This document shows, one piece after another, positions 38,597 to 47,369 of a stretch of 64,000 nt of DNA. Under the pieces are notes generated by a model. That model did no database searches and was not told where the DNA came from. It worked only from the letters and a program-made list of their open reading frames with translations. The stretch covers positions 62,001 to 126,000 of the forward strand of contig JALHMS010000011.1 in NCBI GenBank assembly GCA_022843925.1, given 5' to 3'. The translations under genes and the position numbers were made by a program. Origin of the DNA: Burkholderiales bacterium (GTDB taxonomy: Bacteria; Pseudomonadota; Gammaproteobacteria; Burkholderiales; Ga0077523). Each line of letters starts with the position of its first letter. Within the stretch, counting starts at the first letter, position 1.

Positions 38597-39295
38597 ATGA
38601 ACAAAAAGCAATTGGTTGCGGCAATCTTTACTTGTGCTGTCGCAGCTTTCGCTGGGTTCGCTTCGACGCAGACGCTTGCCCAGAACATGGGTGCCCCGGA
38701 CTTCGACGCCGACGCGTACAACATCACGGCGCAGTTCCTCGCGGTGTCGAAGAAGGGCGATGCGGTCCGTGCGAGGGCATTGCTGGACCGCGGTGCCGCG
38801 CTGAATGCACGCAATCGCAACGGCGAGACAGCGCTGCTGATGTTCACGAGGCGCGGTGATCTGGCCATGATCGATTCGTTGCTGCAGCGGGGCGCAGATC
38901 CGAACCTGGCTGCGATCGACGGGACGACGCCGCTGATGGCGGCAGCCTTCGAAGGCCCTCTCGCCATCGCCACACGCCTGCTCGATGCCGGTGCGGACGT
39001 CGAGATGCTCGATCGCCTGAGGAAGAACGCGATGGTCTACGCGGCCGGGGCCGGGCGGTCGTCGATCGTGGCCCTTCTGCTCGAGCGGGGCATCGATCCC
39101 GATCGGACCTACGAGCACGATCTCACGGCGCTGATGTGGGCCGCGGGCTACGGGAGGACGGACACCGTGGCGCTGCTGCTCGCCCGGGGCGCCGACGCGT
39201 CGCGGCAGGACGACAGGGGGCTCGACGCCGCCGCGATAGCAGCGCGTGCAGGGCACGACGAGACTCGGCGTGTGCTCGAGGCCGCTCGGCGCTGA
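38597..39295 (+). CDS. exported ankyrin-repeat protein
   Basis: A 232-residue protein with a signal peptide (MNKKQLVAAIFTCAVAAFAG, cleavage near ALAQ) and about five ankyrin repeats, for example NGETALLMFTRRGDLAMID, DGTTPLMAAAFEGPLAIA and HDLTALMWAAGYGRTDTVA. It is therefore a periplasmic binding scaffold with unknown partner. It is divergent from the PQQ dehydrogenase across a 154-base gap that must hold both promoters. Unlike most genes here, its start region (38570-38600) is A-rich. Confidence 0.88.
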   Translation: MNKKQLVAAIFTCAVAAFAGFASTQTLAQNMGAPDFDADAYNITAQFLAVSKKGDAVRARALLDRGAALNARNRNGETALLMFTRRGDLAMIDSLLQRGADPNLAAIDGTTPLMAAAFEGPLAIATRLLDAGADVEMLDRLRKNAMVYAAGAGRSSIVALLLERGIDPDRTYEHDLTALMWAAGYGRTDTVALLLARGADASRQDDRGLDAAAIAARAGHDETRRVLEAARR

Positions 39296-39655
39296 AGCCG
39301 GATGGACCGGTGGGGACGAGCGGTGCGGCCATCCGGGACCGGAAAGGTCCACGGAGCTACGACCGAGGCGTCGGGCGGATATCGCCCATGCCGGTTCTCT
39401 CGGCGAGGATCGCCATGCCTTGCGAAGAGGGGGTGCGACGCGCAAACCACTTCCGGCCTGAGGACCCGCCCGATCAGATCCAGGAAAGTCGGTGGCGGCC
39501 TGCGCATCGCAGGGGAGGTCCAAAAGCACGTCCTGTGCCGCGACCTGCCCGTCAGATCGGTCGGTGCGGGTCCGTCGATACCGGGGTCGCCGCTCGCCTC
39601 GTGGGGAGCCCTTCGGTAGAATCCGACGCCTTTCACCCGGCGCACTCACTCATTC
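39296..39655. other. 360 bases without a supportable gene
   Basis: No reading frame has a motif or start signal I trust. A TAGAAT at 39617-39622 could be the -10 of lysC, 34 bases before its ATG. Nothing else stands out. Confidence 0.4.
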
Positions 39656-40909
39656 ATGGCGTTGATTGTTCAAAAGTACGGCGGGACGTCGGTGGGCTCC
39701 CCGGAGCGCATCAAGGCGGTCGCCCGGCGCGTCGCGAAGTGGCGCAGGGCGGGACACGATGTGGTCCTGGCGGTGTCTGCCATGAGCGGCGAGACCAATC
39801 GGCTCCTCGGCCTTGCGAAGGAGATCCAGGCGCAGCCCGACCCGCGGGAACTCGACGTGATCGCCGCCACCGGCGAGCAGGTCACGATCGGACTCGCGTC
39901 GATGGCGCTGATGGCGCTCGGCGTCAAGGCGCGCTCCTACACCGGCGCGCAGGTGCGCGTGGTCACCGACAGCGCCTTCACTAAGGCACGCATCCTGTCC
40001 ATCGACGAGCAGCGGCTGCGGGCGGACCTCGCTGCGGGCATCGTGCCGGTCGTGGCAGGGTTCCAGGGCATAGACGAGGCCGGCAACATCACCACCCTGG
40101 GCCGCGGTGGATCCGACACGACGGGAGTCGCGCTCGCTGCGGCACTCGGTGCCGACGAATGCCAGATCTTCACCGACGTCGATGGCGTCTACACCACCGA
40201 CCCCCGCATCGAACCGGACGCGCGGCGCCTCCGCACCGTGACGTTCGAGGAGATGCTGGAGATGGCGAGCCTGGGCTCGAAGGTCCTGCAGATCCGCTCC
40301 GTGGAGTTCGCAGGCAAGTACCGCGTGCGGCTGCGCGTGCTCTCCAGCCTCACCGACCCGGAGATCCCCATCGAGGTCGAAGCGCAGTCCGGCACCCTCA
40401 TCACCTTCGAAGAAGACGACAACATGGAACAGGCCATCATCTCGGGCATCGCGTTCTCCCGCGACGAAGCCAAGCTGACCGTGATGGGGGTGCCCGACCG
40501 TCCGGGCATCGCCTACGCGATCCTGGGCCCGGTGGGCGACGCCAACATCGACGTCGACATGATCATCCAGAACGCGAGCGTCGAAGGCCTCACCGACTTC
40601 TCGTTCACCGTCCCCCGCAACGACTACGCGCGCGCACTGGGAATCCTGGAATCGGTGAAGCAGCACATCGGCGCCCGGGCGATCGTCGGCGACAACAAGA
40701 TCTGCAAGGTGTCGATGGTCGGCGTCGGCATGCGCTCCCACGTGGGCATCGCGAGCAGCATGTTCCGGTGCCTGGCGGAGGAGGGTATCAACATCCAGAT
40801 GATCTCGACGTCCGAGATCAAGATTTCCGTGGTCGTCGACGAGAAGTACATGGAACTGGCCGTCCGGGTCCTGCACAAGGCGTTCGACCTGGATCAGATG
40901 CCCGCGTGA
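39656..40909 (+). CDS. lysC: aspartate kinase
   Basis: A 417-residue enzyme that phosphorylates aspartate, the first step toward lysine, methionine, threonine and diaminopimelate. The catalytic start is LIVQKYGGTSVGSPERI; VSAMSGETNRLL, GRGGSDTTGVALAAALGADE and FTDVDGVYTTDPR complete the kinase domain. Two ACT domains follow, seen in ISGIAFSRDEAKLTVMGVPD and VSMVGVGMRSHVGIAS, where lysine and/or threonine bind for feedback control. The length and form match the single alpha-type, monofunctional enzyme of betaproteobacteria. It is followed by tRNA-Ser and tRNA-Arg genes. Confidence 0.96.
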   Translation: MALIVQKYGGTSVGSPERIKAVARRVAKWRRAGHDVVLAVSAMSGETNRLLGLAKEIQAQPDPRELDVIAATGEQVTIGLASMALMALGVKARSYTGAQVRVVTDSAFTKARILSIDEQRLRADLAAGIVPVVAGFQGIDEAGNITTLGRGGSDTTGVALAAALGADECQIFTDVDGVYTTDPRIEPDARRLRTVTFEEMLEMASLGSKVLQIRSVEFAGKYRVRLRVLSSLTDPEIPIEVEAQSGTLITFEEDDNMEQAIISGIAFSRDEAKLTVMGVPDRPGIAYAILGPVGDANIDVDMIIQNASVEGLTDFSFTVPRNDYARALGILESVKQHIGARAIVGDNKICKVSMVGVGMRSHVGIASSMFRCLAEEGINIQMISTSEIKISVVVDEKYMELAVRVLHKAFDLDQMPA

Positions 40910-40960
40910 GGAATTCCGGTTTGACCGGGCCCCCCCGAAGGGGTAGGATTCGCGCCCTTC

Positions 40961-41053
40961 GGAGACGTGACCGAGAGGCCGAAGGTGCTCCCCTGCTAAG
41001 GGAGTATGCGGGCAAAACCTGCATCGTGGGTTCGAATCCCACCGTCTCCGCCA
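40961..41053 (+). tRNA. tRNA-Ser (anticodon GCU)
   Basis: A 93-base class II tRNA. The acceptor stem GGAGACG pairs with CGUCUCC, the anticodon loop is CU-GCU-AA, a long variable arm GUAUGCGGGCAAAACCUGC follows, then the T arm with GGUUCGAAUCC, discriminator G and encoded CCA. It reads AGC and AGU codons. Confidence 0.97.
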
Positions 41054-41205
41054 AGACGCGCCAGCTATTCTGTGTAGAGGCAAACGCGCTTAGGTGGAGA
41101 TCTCTGAGGATCGGCTGCAACAAGGTTTTTGAAACGTTCGGCGAGCGATCGTCGGATGCATCGGAAGCGTCCGCTGAGCAATCAGCGGATGAAGAGCAAG
41201 AAGAA

Positions 41206-41282
41206 GCGCCCGTAGCTCAGTTGGATAGAGTACCTGGCTACGAACCAGGGGGTCGTGGGTTCGAATCCTGCCGGGCGCGCCA
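41206..41282 (+). tRNA. tRNA-Arg (anticodon ACG), likely integration target
   Basis: A 77-base tRNA: acceptor GCGCCCG with CGGGCGC, D arm AGCUCAGUUGGAUAGAGU, anticodon loop CU-ACG-AA, T arm GGUUCGAAUCC, discriminator G and CCA at 41280-41282. The A at position 34 is normally modified to inosine to read CGU, CGC and CGA. A truncated phage-type integrase lies directly downstream with its 3' end toward the tRNA, the common arrangement for an element inserted at a tRNA 3' end. The 152 bases between the two tRNAs contain an 8-base perfect hairpin with a GCAA loop at 41170-41189. Confidence 0.97.
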
Positions 41283-41289
41283 AATATTC

Positions 41290-41323
41290 AAGGACTTAGG
41301 TCGAAAGACCTAGGTCCTTTTTT
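41290..41323 (+). terminator. strong intrinsic terminator after tRNA-Arg
   Basis: A 13-base stem, 41290-41302 paired with 41307-41319 (one G-U), closes on a GAAA tetraloop and is followed by a T-run ending at 41323. It ends the tRNA transcript and shields it from the convergent integrase remnant. Confidence 0.93.
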
Positions 41324-41363
41324 ATTGCCTGCGTGAGATTTGCGTGACTTCATCGCGAATCAC

Positions 41364-42338
41364 TCACGCAACGGCCCGGAGCAGCGTGATCGCCGGTGTG
41401 GCAAGCGATCGGTCGATCCGGTTGACCGCCTCCAGCAACTCCGCGAGTTCGGCGGCAGAGTAGTGCGTTGGCATGCTGCGGGTCTTGTGACCCAGCAGCA
41501 CGGCACGAGTCTCCTCCGACACGCCAGCCGCGCGGAGTCTTCGCCCGAACGTGTGCTTGAGATCATGTATGCGCACGTGGGCGAAGCCCCACGGGGCCTC
41601 GCGCCCCAGTTCCTTCAAGTACTCCAGTGCTGCCTGTCTGCGGGCGTTCTGCCATGCCGTGTTGTTCATGGTGTCGAGGCGGCGCGGTGGGCTCTGCGGC
41701 TTCGCGTATGCCGCGGGATCCCGGGTTCGCTCACGCTGGTAGGCGAACACGAACTCGGGATGATGCCCTCGCATCTTTTCCACCACCGACCTGGCCACGT
41801 GGTTCAGGACGACGAGCCGATCTTCGCGATTCTTGACGATCGCCCCGGGGATGATGAAGACGCTGGTCTTCAGTGCCTCGACCTTCACTTCCCACGCCCA
41901 CTCCAGCGAACACACTTCCTGCTCGCGCATACCGGTGTTGACCTTGAACAGTGCCATGTCCCTGTTCAATTGCGGCAGGTGCCCGAACAGCAGGTCCTGC
42001 TCTTCCCAGGACAGCGGATAGGCGCGACGCGCCTGACGATTGCGCTCGATGGTGACCAGCGGGGCGGTCTGCATCCAGGTCATCCCGTTCGGATGTCTCC
42101 AGAACCGGGCGGCCAGATTGAGAATCCTCCGCAAGATCTCGATCGCGCGATTCACCGTCGTCAGACTGACGCGATCCACTCCGAGGCGATGCTCCTTGAA
42201 CGGGCGCAGCGTCTCATCGTGAATCTCCTCGAGGTACCGATCGCCGATCCAGGTATCGAGAGTCTCGATGTGCCAGGCCGCCACATCGATCGTGGCGATC
42301 CTGTCCTGGAAATCCGTCAGGTACTTTGGGGGGGGTGA
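41364..42338 (-). pseudogene. 5'-truncated tyrosine recombinase (integrase)
   Basis: About 325 residues of a phage-type integrase remain. The core-binding region begins around YLTDFQDRIATIDVAAW and the catalytic domain has Arg I in NTGMREQEV, the box II segment HDLKHTFGRRLRAAGVS, LLGHKTRSMPTHYSAAEL with the third His and nucleophile Tyr. Box II has Lys where HxxR is usual; I recall this HDLKHT form in a group of proteobacterial integrases, so it is probably natural. The frame stays open to 42797, but upstream of about 42338 it runs antisense through a MOSC gene and carries no integrase similarity. The true start and N-terminal part are thus lost. The break is at a run of eight G at 42328-42335. 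Confidence 0.8.
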
Positions 42339-42339
42339 A

Positions 42340-42867
42340 ATAGATCGGCGCGAACACTTCAAGCTCAACCTGCGCTTCCGCGTGGGTGATATGGCACCGC
42401 GTGTGCAGCACACGCTGCGGGCGGGCTGGTATCTGCGCGTTGAGCAACCTGGGGCAGTCTGCGCAGGCGACCGGCTCACGTTGCTGGACCGGCCCCATCC
42501 GTCGTTCAGCGTCGCCTGGCTGCAGGCGCTGATCCGCGACCGCGTGATCGACCCTTCACAGATCGCGCCTGTGCTGCGGTTGCCGCTGACGCCGAACCGG
42601 CGGCGCCTGTTCGAGCAGAGGCTGAGTGCGCAACAGGTAGAGGATTGGTCGCGACGCATGGAGGTAGCAATGATGGCTGCGTCATGCGTTGATCCGATGC
42701 GTGGCCTACTTCTTGGGCCGTTCATATCGATCCATCTTTCCGTAAGTCCCGCTCCACCATGCCGCCAGTCAAATGGAGCATTCAGATCAGTCTTCAACAG
42801 CGCTGGCGGGCAGGCACGATCGCTTCTCTATGGCTGTCGAAAGCGTGCAGTTCTCGTCGGCGTGTGA
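42340..42867 (+). pseudogene. fragment of a YiiM-like MOSC / 3-alpha domain gene
   Basis: In this frame the sequence REHFKLNLRFRVGDMAPRVQ, RAGWYLRVEQPGAV, GDRLTLLDRPHPSFSVAW and QQVEDWSRRME matches the second half of YiiM-type proteins (end of the MOSC domain, then the 3-alpha domain), which bind molybdenum cofactor or pull sulfur-bound substrates. The first half (about 100 residues) is absent because the DNA switches at 42340 to the antisense of an integrase. Similarity ends near 42663 and the frame then runs on into the 3' end of the neighbouring lactonase gene, so the natural stop is lost too. No start codon or ribosome site is present, so it is almost certainly not expressed. Confidence 0.7.
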
Positions 42868-43881
42868 CTGAAGCGGGCTCTGGCGAGATCGTTCGATGAA
42901 CGTATCGATCTTCTCGGAAACGTTCTTGTCGTGAGAAGGCACGAGCAGGCTGCTCCGTTCCCTGACCATTACGCTCAGCTTTGCGTGCAGATCGCGAATG
43001 CCGGGGATACTGAAGTGCATCCCGGAGACCTCTGATTCTGGAGAAACGGAAGAATCGCTGAACGAGATGTCTCCGATGAACCAGAGATCACCCTGATCCG
43101 TGCGTAACCTGATGGAAAGCGAACCGGGTGTGTGACCGGGCGTTGAATAGATCCGTAGCGATCCGTCTGTCGTCAGGAAAACGGATGGTCCGAACAGGCT
43201 ATCGCCGAGATCCTGCAAGTCCGAAGGTGGCTCGGAGGTCATCTTGGCAGCATCGAGGATCTTCACCCCATCCAGAAACCTGCAGGGCACTGCGCCAATC
43301 TTGCCTGCCGCTTCAATATCCGCACCGCCAACGAATGTCGGCAGGTCGAGTTCTCGCAGTGATGCCGTGTGGTCAAAGTGCAGATGGGTAACGACCACGG
43401 AGTGGATCTCCTTTGGCGATACGCCCAACGTGCGAAGCTGTCCCAGCAGATCCTCGTTCTGAGGTACTTGGACGTCTGCCAATGCTCTCGATGCAATTCT
43501 GGATCTCGTGTCGCAACGCCAGGATTCATCGTCGTTCCAAAGGCGGTCACCGCCGGCATCAACTAGAAAATATCCATCGGGATGACGAATAAGGAACGTG
43601 TATATCGGCAGCCGTTCCGAATGGGCAGTTCGCGAGAAGAAGATACGAATGAGTCGAGCGGGATACGAAGTCCCCTCATCGAGACAGTTCGAGAAGTGGC
43701 ACTGCTTGATCTGAATGGTGCCTGTAGGAATTGCGTACACCGTCGCGGATCGGCCCCCGATGGTGAAGTCGTGTTGCGAGACGCGCGGCGTAGGAATCTC
43801 TTGGGATCTGTTGGTTGTGGAGCAAGCAGCGGCGACGAGTGTCAGAAGGAGGAAGGCTGACAGTCGGAGGAAGGTCGTCAT
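42787..43881 (-). CDS. lipoprotein metallo-hydrolase, AHL-lactonase-like
   Basis: A 364-residue protein with a lipoprotein signal (core FLLLTLVAAACS; Cys about residue 20, Ser at +2, so probably outer membrane). The body is a metallo-beta-lactamase fold: FLVDAGGD, the metal motif HLHFDHTAS (HxHxDH), CRFLDGVKILDA, STPGHTPGS with a metal His, and the metal Asp/His-bearing ends LWFIGDIS and LLVPSHDKN. Two-Cys TGTIQIKQCHFSNC before the domain resembles the start of N-acyl homoserine lactone lactonases. It should hydrolyse a lactone or ester outside the cytoplasm. The region has visibly lower GC and mixed codon use compared with the rest, a sign of transfer. A palindrome 29 bases upstream may be a repressor site. 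The last ~25 residues look extra and overlap a broken MOSC frame. Confidence 0.83.
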   Translation of the reverse strand: MTTFLRLSAFLLLTLVAAACSTTNRSQEIPTPRVSQHDFTIGGRSATVYAIPTGTIQIKQCHFSNCLDEGTSYPARLIRIFFSRTAHSERLPIYTFLIRHPDGYFLVDAGGDRLWNDDESWRCDTRSRIASRALADVQVPQNEDLLGQLRTLGVSPKEIHSVVVTHLHFDHTASLRELDLPTFVGGADIEAAGKIGAVPCRFLDGVKILDAAKMTSEPPSDLQDLGDSLFGPSVFLTTDGSLRIYSTPGHTPGSLSIRLRTDQGDLWFIGDISFSDSSVSPESEVSGMHFSIPGIRDLHAKLSVMVRERSSLLVPSHDKNVSEKIDTFIERSRQSPLQSHADENCTLSTAIEKRSCLPASAVED

Positions 43882-43909
43882 CGGGAAGCCTCTGGGTTAA
43901 AGCAGAATA

Positions 43910-43925
43910 TATAACAAACGTTATA
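43910..43925. promoter_or_regulatory. palindromic operator candidate upstream of the lactonase gene
   Basis: TATAACAAACGTTATA is a perfect 6-base inverted repeat with a four-base centre, sitting 29 bases before the lactonase ATG in an AT-rich patch that is likely its promoter. The TetR-type gene at 44795 is the obvious candidate to bind it. Confidence 0.4.
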
Positions 43926-44794
43926 AAACGCTGCAAGTACAGACCGAGGGGTGTGGTAGCACGTTCGTGAGAGGCGCCGCACCATCAGGGTGGAACTGCT
44001 TTCTGGCTAGGCGTGCAACGTCGAGCGCTTTCACCCTGGGGCTTGTCCACACGGGTCGCTGTGGCGAGAGAGTCGGTCACGGCGACTGTCCGCGCATCCT
44101 TGATCGACAAAGCGGGAGTTGCGAGGGAGCTCTGGAACCGTGCCCATGAATCGTATTGCTGACCGTTGGATTCCAACCCAGCCATGGACGGTCGATGTCC
44201 GAGGCCTGGTTGACGTTCAGAACTGACGACCCTGCGTCGTGCCGGTAATTCGAATGCTTGCGCAATCAGAGACTGAGCGATGATCGCCGGAAGTCGGACG
44301 GTTGTTCCATGAGCGAGGCGAGCAGCGCGTTCAGAGCGAACATGCGACGGTCACGTGAGGCGTCTGGTGGAAGGCTGACAAGTGGCCCGCCCTGCTGGAT
44401 GTCCGCCGCAGCGGGCTGAGCGAGAAGCGGGTTGATGCGAACCTCGACGGGAAAGTGGAACGGCTATTTCGCGGCGCACAGCCACGGTGCAGCGAACTAC
44501 ACTTCTCACGAACCAAGAGCGGTCACGGAAGTGGGAAATGATCACTGGGTGGTTGCGCTGTCGGCGGGTGCGAAGGTTTCCGAAGTGCATTGATTTCGAC
44601 TGCCGAATCTTCCGATCTGAGGATGACGGGCGCGGGATCTTGAAATCGGGTTCGATGCGGCGTTGGAGCGAAGCCGAGAGAAGAGGAGGCTTCTCCTGGC
44701 CTGGGTCATCACGTTCCATCGCGGTCGTGAACCAAGCCGCTCCCTATACGCTGCCGAGTCGGTGTTTCGCCAGATCATTCAAACACTGGAGTTC
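43926..44794. other. 870 bases of decayed island DNA, no intact gene
   Basis: No intact gene is visible. On the minus strand, 44466-44275 has an open, coding-like stretch of about 63 codons ending in TGA (for example RINPLLAQPAAADIQQGG and RRMFALNALLASLMEQPSDF), interrupted upstream by a TAG; it looks like the tail of a lost gene I cannot identify. A second weaker frame is 44185-43985. Both have no ribosome site. The region fits remnants of older cargo. Confidence 0.45.
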
Positions 44795-45388
44795 ATGAAA
44801 GTGCCAAAGGTAATCGATCATGAGGAAATGAGGTGGCAGATACTCACGAAAAGCCACCGCGTGTTCTGCGAGTTGGGATATCAGTCCGTTTCGATGAGAA
44901 GGCTAGCGGAGAGAATCGGGGTTTCGACGGGTGTGCTGTATCACTACTTCTTGAACAAGGAAGAGCTGGTGCGGGCGGTCCTGAGCATGGGAGTGGAAGA
45001 GCCGGTGACAGGATATCGATCGGACCCGACCTTCAAGGAGATGCGCCGGGATCTGCCGATCGAAGAGAAGCTCAAGATTCTGTTCGAATCCATGAAGGAA
45101 TGCGACGACACGGCCATCACAACGATCATGCTCATGTCTGACTATTGCAGAGACACGCAATCGAGTGATGATGAAGCCACCAAGTACGATCTTGCGTTCA
45201 AGTATCTGAAGTCGTTCAAGAAGGCGATGGGCATCGACGAACGAGACTCCGACATGGCGAGGTTTGTTCTTGCTTACTTGGTTGGGGTGCACACCATAAG
45301 GATGTGGACGGGAAATAGAACATCCATAAGGGAATTCGGAGGAATGCTATTGAAGTACTTCAAGCGTCCGACGCAATCCGATCGTTGA
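44795..45388 (+). CDS. TetR/AcrR-family transcriptional regulator
   Basis: A 197-residue repressor. The N-terminal helix-turn-helix is typical: RRQIL-type start (EMRWQILTKSHRVFCELGY), SVSMRRLAERIGVSTGVLYHYFLNKEEL. The ligand-binding C-terminal domain is not assignable. The gene has low GC for this genome (for example third positions rich in A and T), like the lactonase. GGAG four bases before ATG 44795 is weak but acceptable. It probably regulates the lactonase gene through the 43910 palindrome; this pairing is inference. Confidence 0.88.
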   Translation: MKVPKVIDHEEMRWQILTKSHRVFCELGYQSVSMRRLAERIGVSTGVLYHYFLNKEELVRAVLSMGVEEPVTGYRSDPTFKEMRRDLPIEEKLKILFESMKECDDTAITTIMLMSDYCRDTQSSDDEATKYDLAFKYLKSFKKAMGIDERDSDMARFVLAYLVGVHTIRMWTGNRTSIREFGGMLLKYFKRPTQSDR

Positions 45389-45865
45389 TCGATCACGATT
45401 TCCGCTCCCGGTCCGTGGTTTCCATGTAGGCATCGACAATCCCTTGTCCAGCGCGCCAAAGTGTCCGGCACCTGTTTCGTGGATCGCTCGCAGCTAGGGG
45501 CAAGGCCGGCGTTGGGGCATATTGTTCCTGCCGCATTAGTACGCTCCACGTACCAATCTCCTGGCGGGCCGCAGTGGCCTGTTGCCGCCGACCGAGCATT
45601 GACCCACTTGAGAGGGATATTCCGATCCCTCGCTGACCCGGGTGCTCAACTCCCCGCGCTACATGTCCAAGCAGTCGTAGCGGGGACGGAAGGTGTGACC
45701 AAGCTTGGGTCAAGTGGCGAGCGGAACCGTGGGTCAAGAAATTGTCGGCGTCAACACGTACCACTCTCTTCACCCACGTTGCGCAGCCTGTACGATTCCG
45801 CGCATGTCCCATCCACCACACACCCCCACGCCCAGCCGCGTCGTCCGCGAACGGAGCGACGAACC
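45389..45865. other. right edge of the island, with a candidate attR
   Basis: The 477 bases have no supportable gene. At 45451-45460, GCGCGCCAAA repeats exactly the end of tRNA-Arg(ACG) at 41275-41284 and could be the remnant of the far attachment site. GC content rises again after this point. The following AAGTGTCCGGCACCT resembles short repeats I associate with REP-type elements in this group, but I cannot verify that. Confidence 0.4.
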
Positions 45866-47053
45866 GTGAAGTGGCCGATCGCGATCATCGTTGTCGCGCA
45901 GCTTTTCGGAACCTCTCTCTGGTTCAGCGCGAACAGCGCCGCCGACGACCTGAGCCGCCTCTGGGGTCTGCTGCCGGTGCATCTCGGGTGGCTCACGAAT
46001 GCCGTGCAGGTGGGGTTCATCGCCGGGACGCTGGTGTTCGGGTTCACCGGTCTGGCGGATCGATTCCGCGCGAGTCGCATCTTCGTGGTCTGCAGCGTCG
46101 CGGGTGCCGTGGCCAACGCACTCTTCGCGCTGCTCAGCACCGGGCTCGGCAGCGCGATGCTGTTCCGGTTCGCGGTGGGGCTCGCGCTTGCGGGCGTCTA
46201 TCCGTTGGGTATGAAGCTCATCGTCAGCTGGAGTCCTGCGAGTGCCGGCCGCACGCTCGGGCTCCTCGTGGGCATGCTGACCCTCGGCACGGCGCTGCCG
46301 CACGGCGTGCGCATGGTCGGCGCGGCCTGGCCCTGGCAGTGGGTCATCCTGTGTTCTTCCGTGCTCGCCGTGATCGGTGCGGTGATGGTCGGCGTGACCG
46401 GTGACGGACCGCATCTCCAGAGTCGCCGCGCCGGCGCCCGCCCGCAGGCGGACATGCGGTCGATCTTCCGCATACCGACGTTTCGGGCATCGGCCTTCGG
46501 CTACTTCGGTCACATGTGGGAACTGTATGCGTTCTGGACGCTTGCGCCGCTGCTGGTGATGGAAGTGCTTTCGCGCGGCGGCGCTGCGGCGGCTGGCAGC
46601 GTGTCCGGATGGACCTTCCTGGTGATCGGGGCCGGTGCCGTCGGCTGTATCGGCGGCGGGCTGGTCAGTCAGCGCGTCGGAAGCGCGCGCGTGGCCTGGT
46701 GGGCGCTGCTCGTCTCGGGTGCGGTCTCTGCGATCTATCCGTTCCAGGCGGCGTTCCCAGTGTCCGTAGCGCTCGCGCTGATGCTGGTGTGGGGCGCAGC
46801 GGTCGTGGCCGATTCCCCGCAGTTCTCCGCGATGTCGGCACGCGCGTGCCCGCCGGATGCGGTCGGCAGCGCGCTCGCACTGCAGAACAGCGCGGGCTTC
46901 CTCATCACCACGGTCTCCATCCTCCTGGCCACGTCAGCGTTCCCGCTGATCGGCGGCAGGGTGGCGTGGTTGCTTCTGCCGGGGCCCGTCCTCGGGCTTT
47001 ACGCGATGCGCAGCCTGCTGCGCGAGACCGGCGCCGGGGCGACATCGAAGTAG
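45866..47053 (+). CDS. major facilitator superfamily transporter
   Basis: A 395-residue inner-membrane transporter with about 12 hydrophobic segments. The first reads [20 protein letters not shown]; the loop-2/3 motif is [14 protein letters not shown] in place of the classical GxLaDrxGrr. A basic central loop ([15 protein letters not shown]) separates two six-helix halves. The GTG at 45866 fits the start of the first helix. It may be an ordinary chromosomal gene just outside the island, as its GC content and codon use match the genome. Substrate is unknown. Confidence 0.85.
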   Translation: MKWPIAIIVVAQLFGTSLWFSANSAADDLSRLWGLLPVHLGWLTNAVQVGFIAGTLVFGFTGLADRFRASRIFVVCSVAGAVANALFALLSTGLGSAMLFRFAVGLALAGVYPLGMKLIVSWSPASAGRTLGLLVGMLTLGTALPHGVRMVGAAWPWQWVILCSSVLAVIGAVMVGVTGDGPHLQSRRAGARPQADMRSIFRIPTFRASAFGYFGHMWELYAFWTLAPLLVMEVLSRGGAAAAGSVSGWTFLVIGAGAVGCIGGGLVSQRVGSARVAWWALLVSGAVSAIYPFQAAFPVSVALALMLVWGAAVVADSPQFSAMSARACPPDAVGSALALQNSAGFLITTVSILLATSAFPLIGGRVAWLLLPGPVLGLYAMRSLLRETGAGATSK

Positions 47054-47369
47054 TGAGCGCGGCGTCACGCGAGACCGGATCGATTGTGATGTGGCAGGAG
47101 CCCATGGCCCCGAGAGCGGCGGATCCAAGGAACCATCTCGACTGCAACGCTGATCGTCCGGTACCCAACGGTACGGCGTTCGAAAGAACCATGTCGTTCG
47201 TCACGAGATCGCCACGGTCCTGACATCCCGGGTTCACCAACGGTCTGTACGGTCCGGTCACGCTTCCAAAAGGGATTTCCATGCGCGATCGGTGTCGGTT
47301 TCGTGGCGTGCGATTGTCGATCCGTAGCCTCGGCAGCCGGGGCACCCACGCGTCGTCAGGGCCGGTGCG
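47054..47369. other. intergenic region with one half hairpin repeat
   Basis: The 316-base gap has no gene. A single half copy of the 9317 array repeat lies at 47091-47119, described separately. The last 60 bases lead into the TatT gene and could hold its promoter; no clear element is seen. Confidence 0.5.
47091..47119 (+). repeat. dispersed half copy of the 135-bp hairpin repeat
   Basis: These 29 bases match the left arm of the array at 9587-9615 in 26 positions, including the GAGCCCATGGCCCC core. The inverted right arm is missing. The unit thus exists outside the array as single arms, about 38 kb away. Confidence 0.75.

Noticed and set aside
41560-41580. Lys in place of Arg in integrase box II (HDLK) as evidence that the enzyme is dead
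   Set aside because: I recall the HDLKHT form in other proteobacterial integrases, so it is likely a natural variant; the truncation is the better evidence.
42339-42797. N-terminal extension of the integrase frame
   Set aside because: It runs antisense to a clear MOSC-domain fragment and has no integrase similarity.
45451-45475. A REP/RAYT-type repeat starting AAGTGTCCGGCACCT
   Set aside because: The resemblance is from memory and only one copy is visible in the window.
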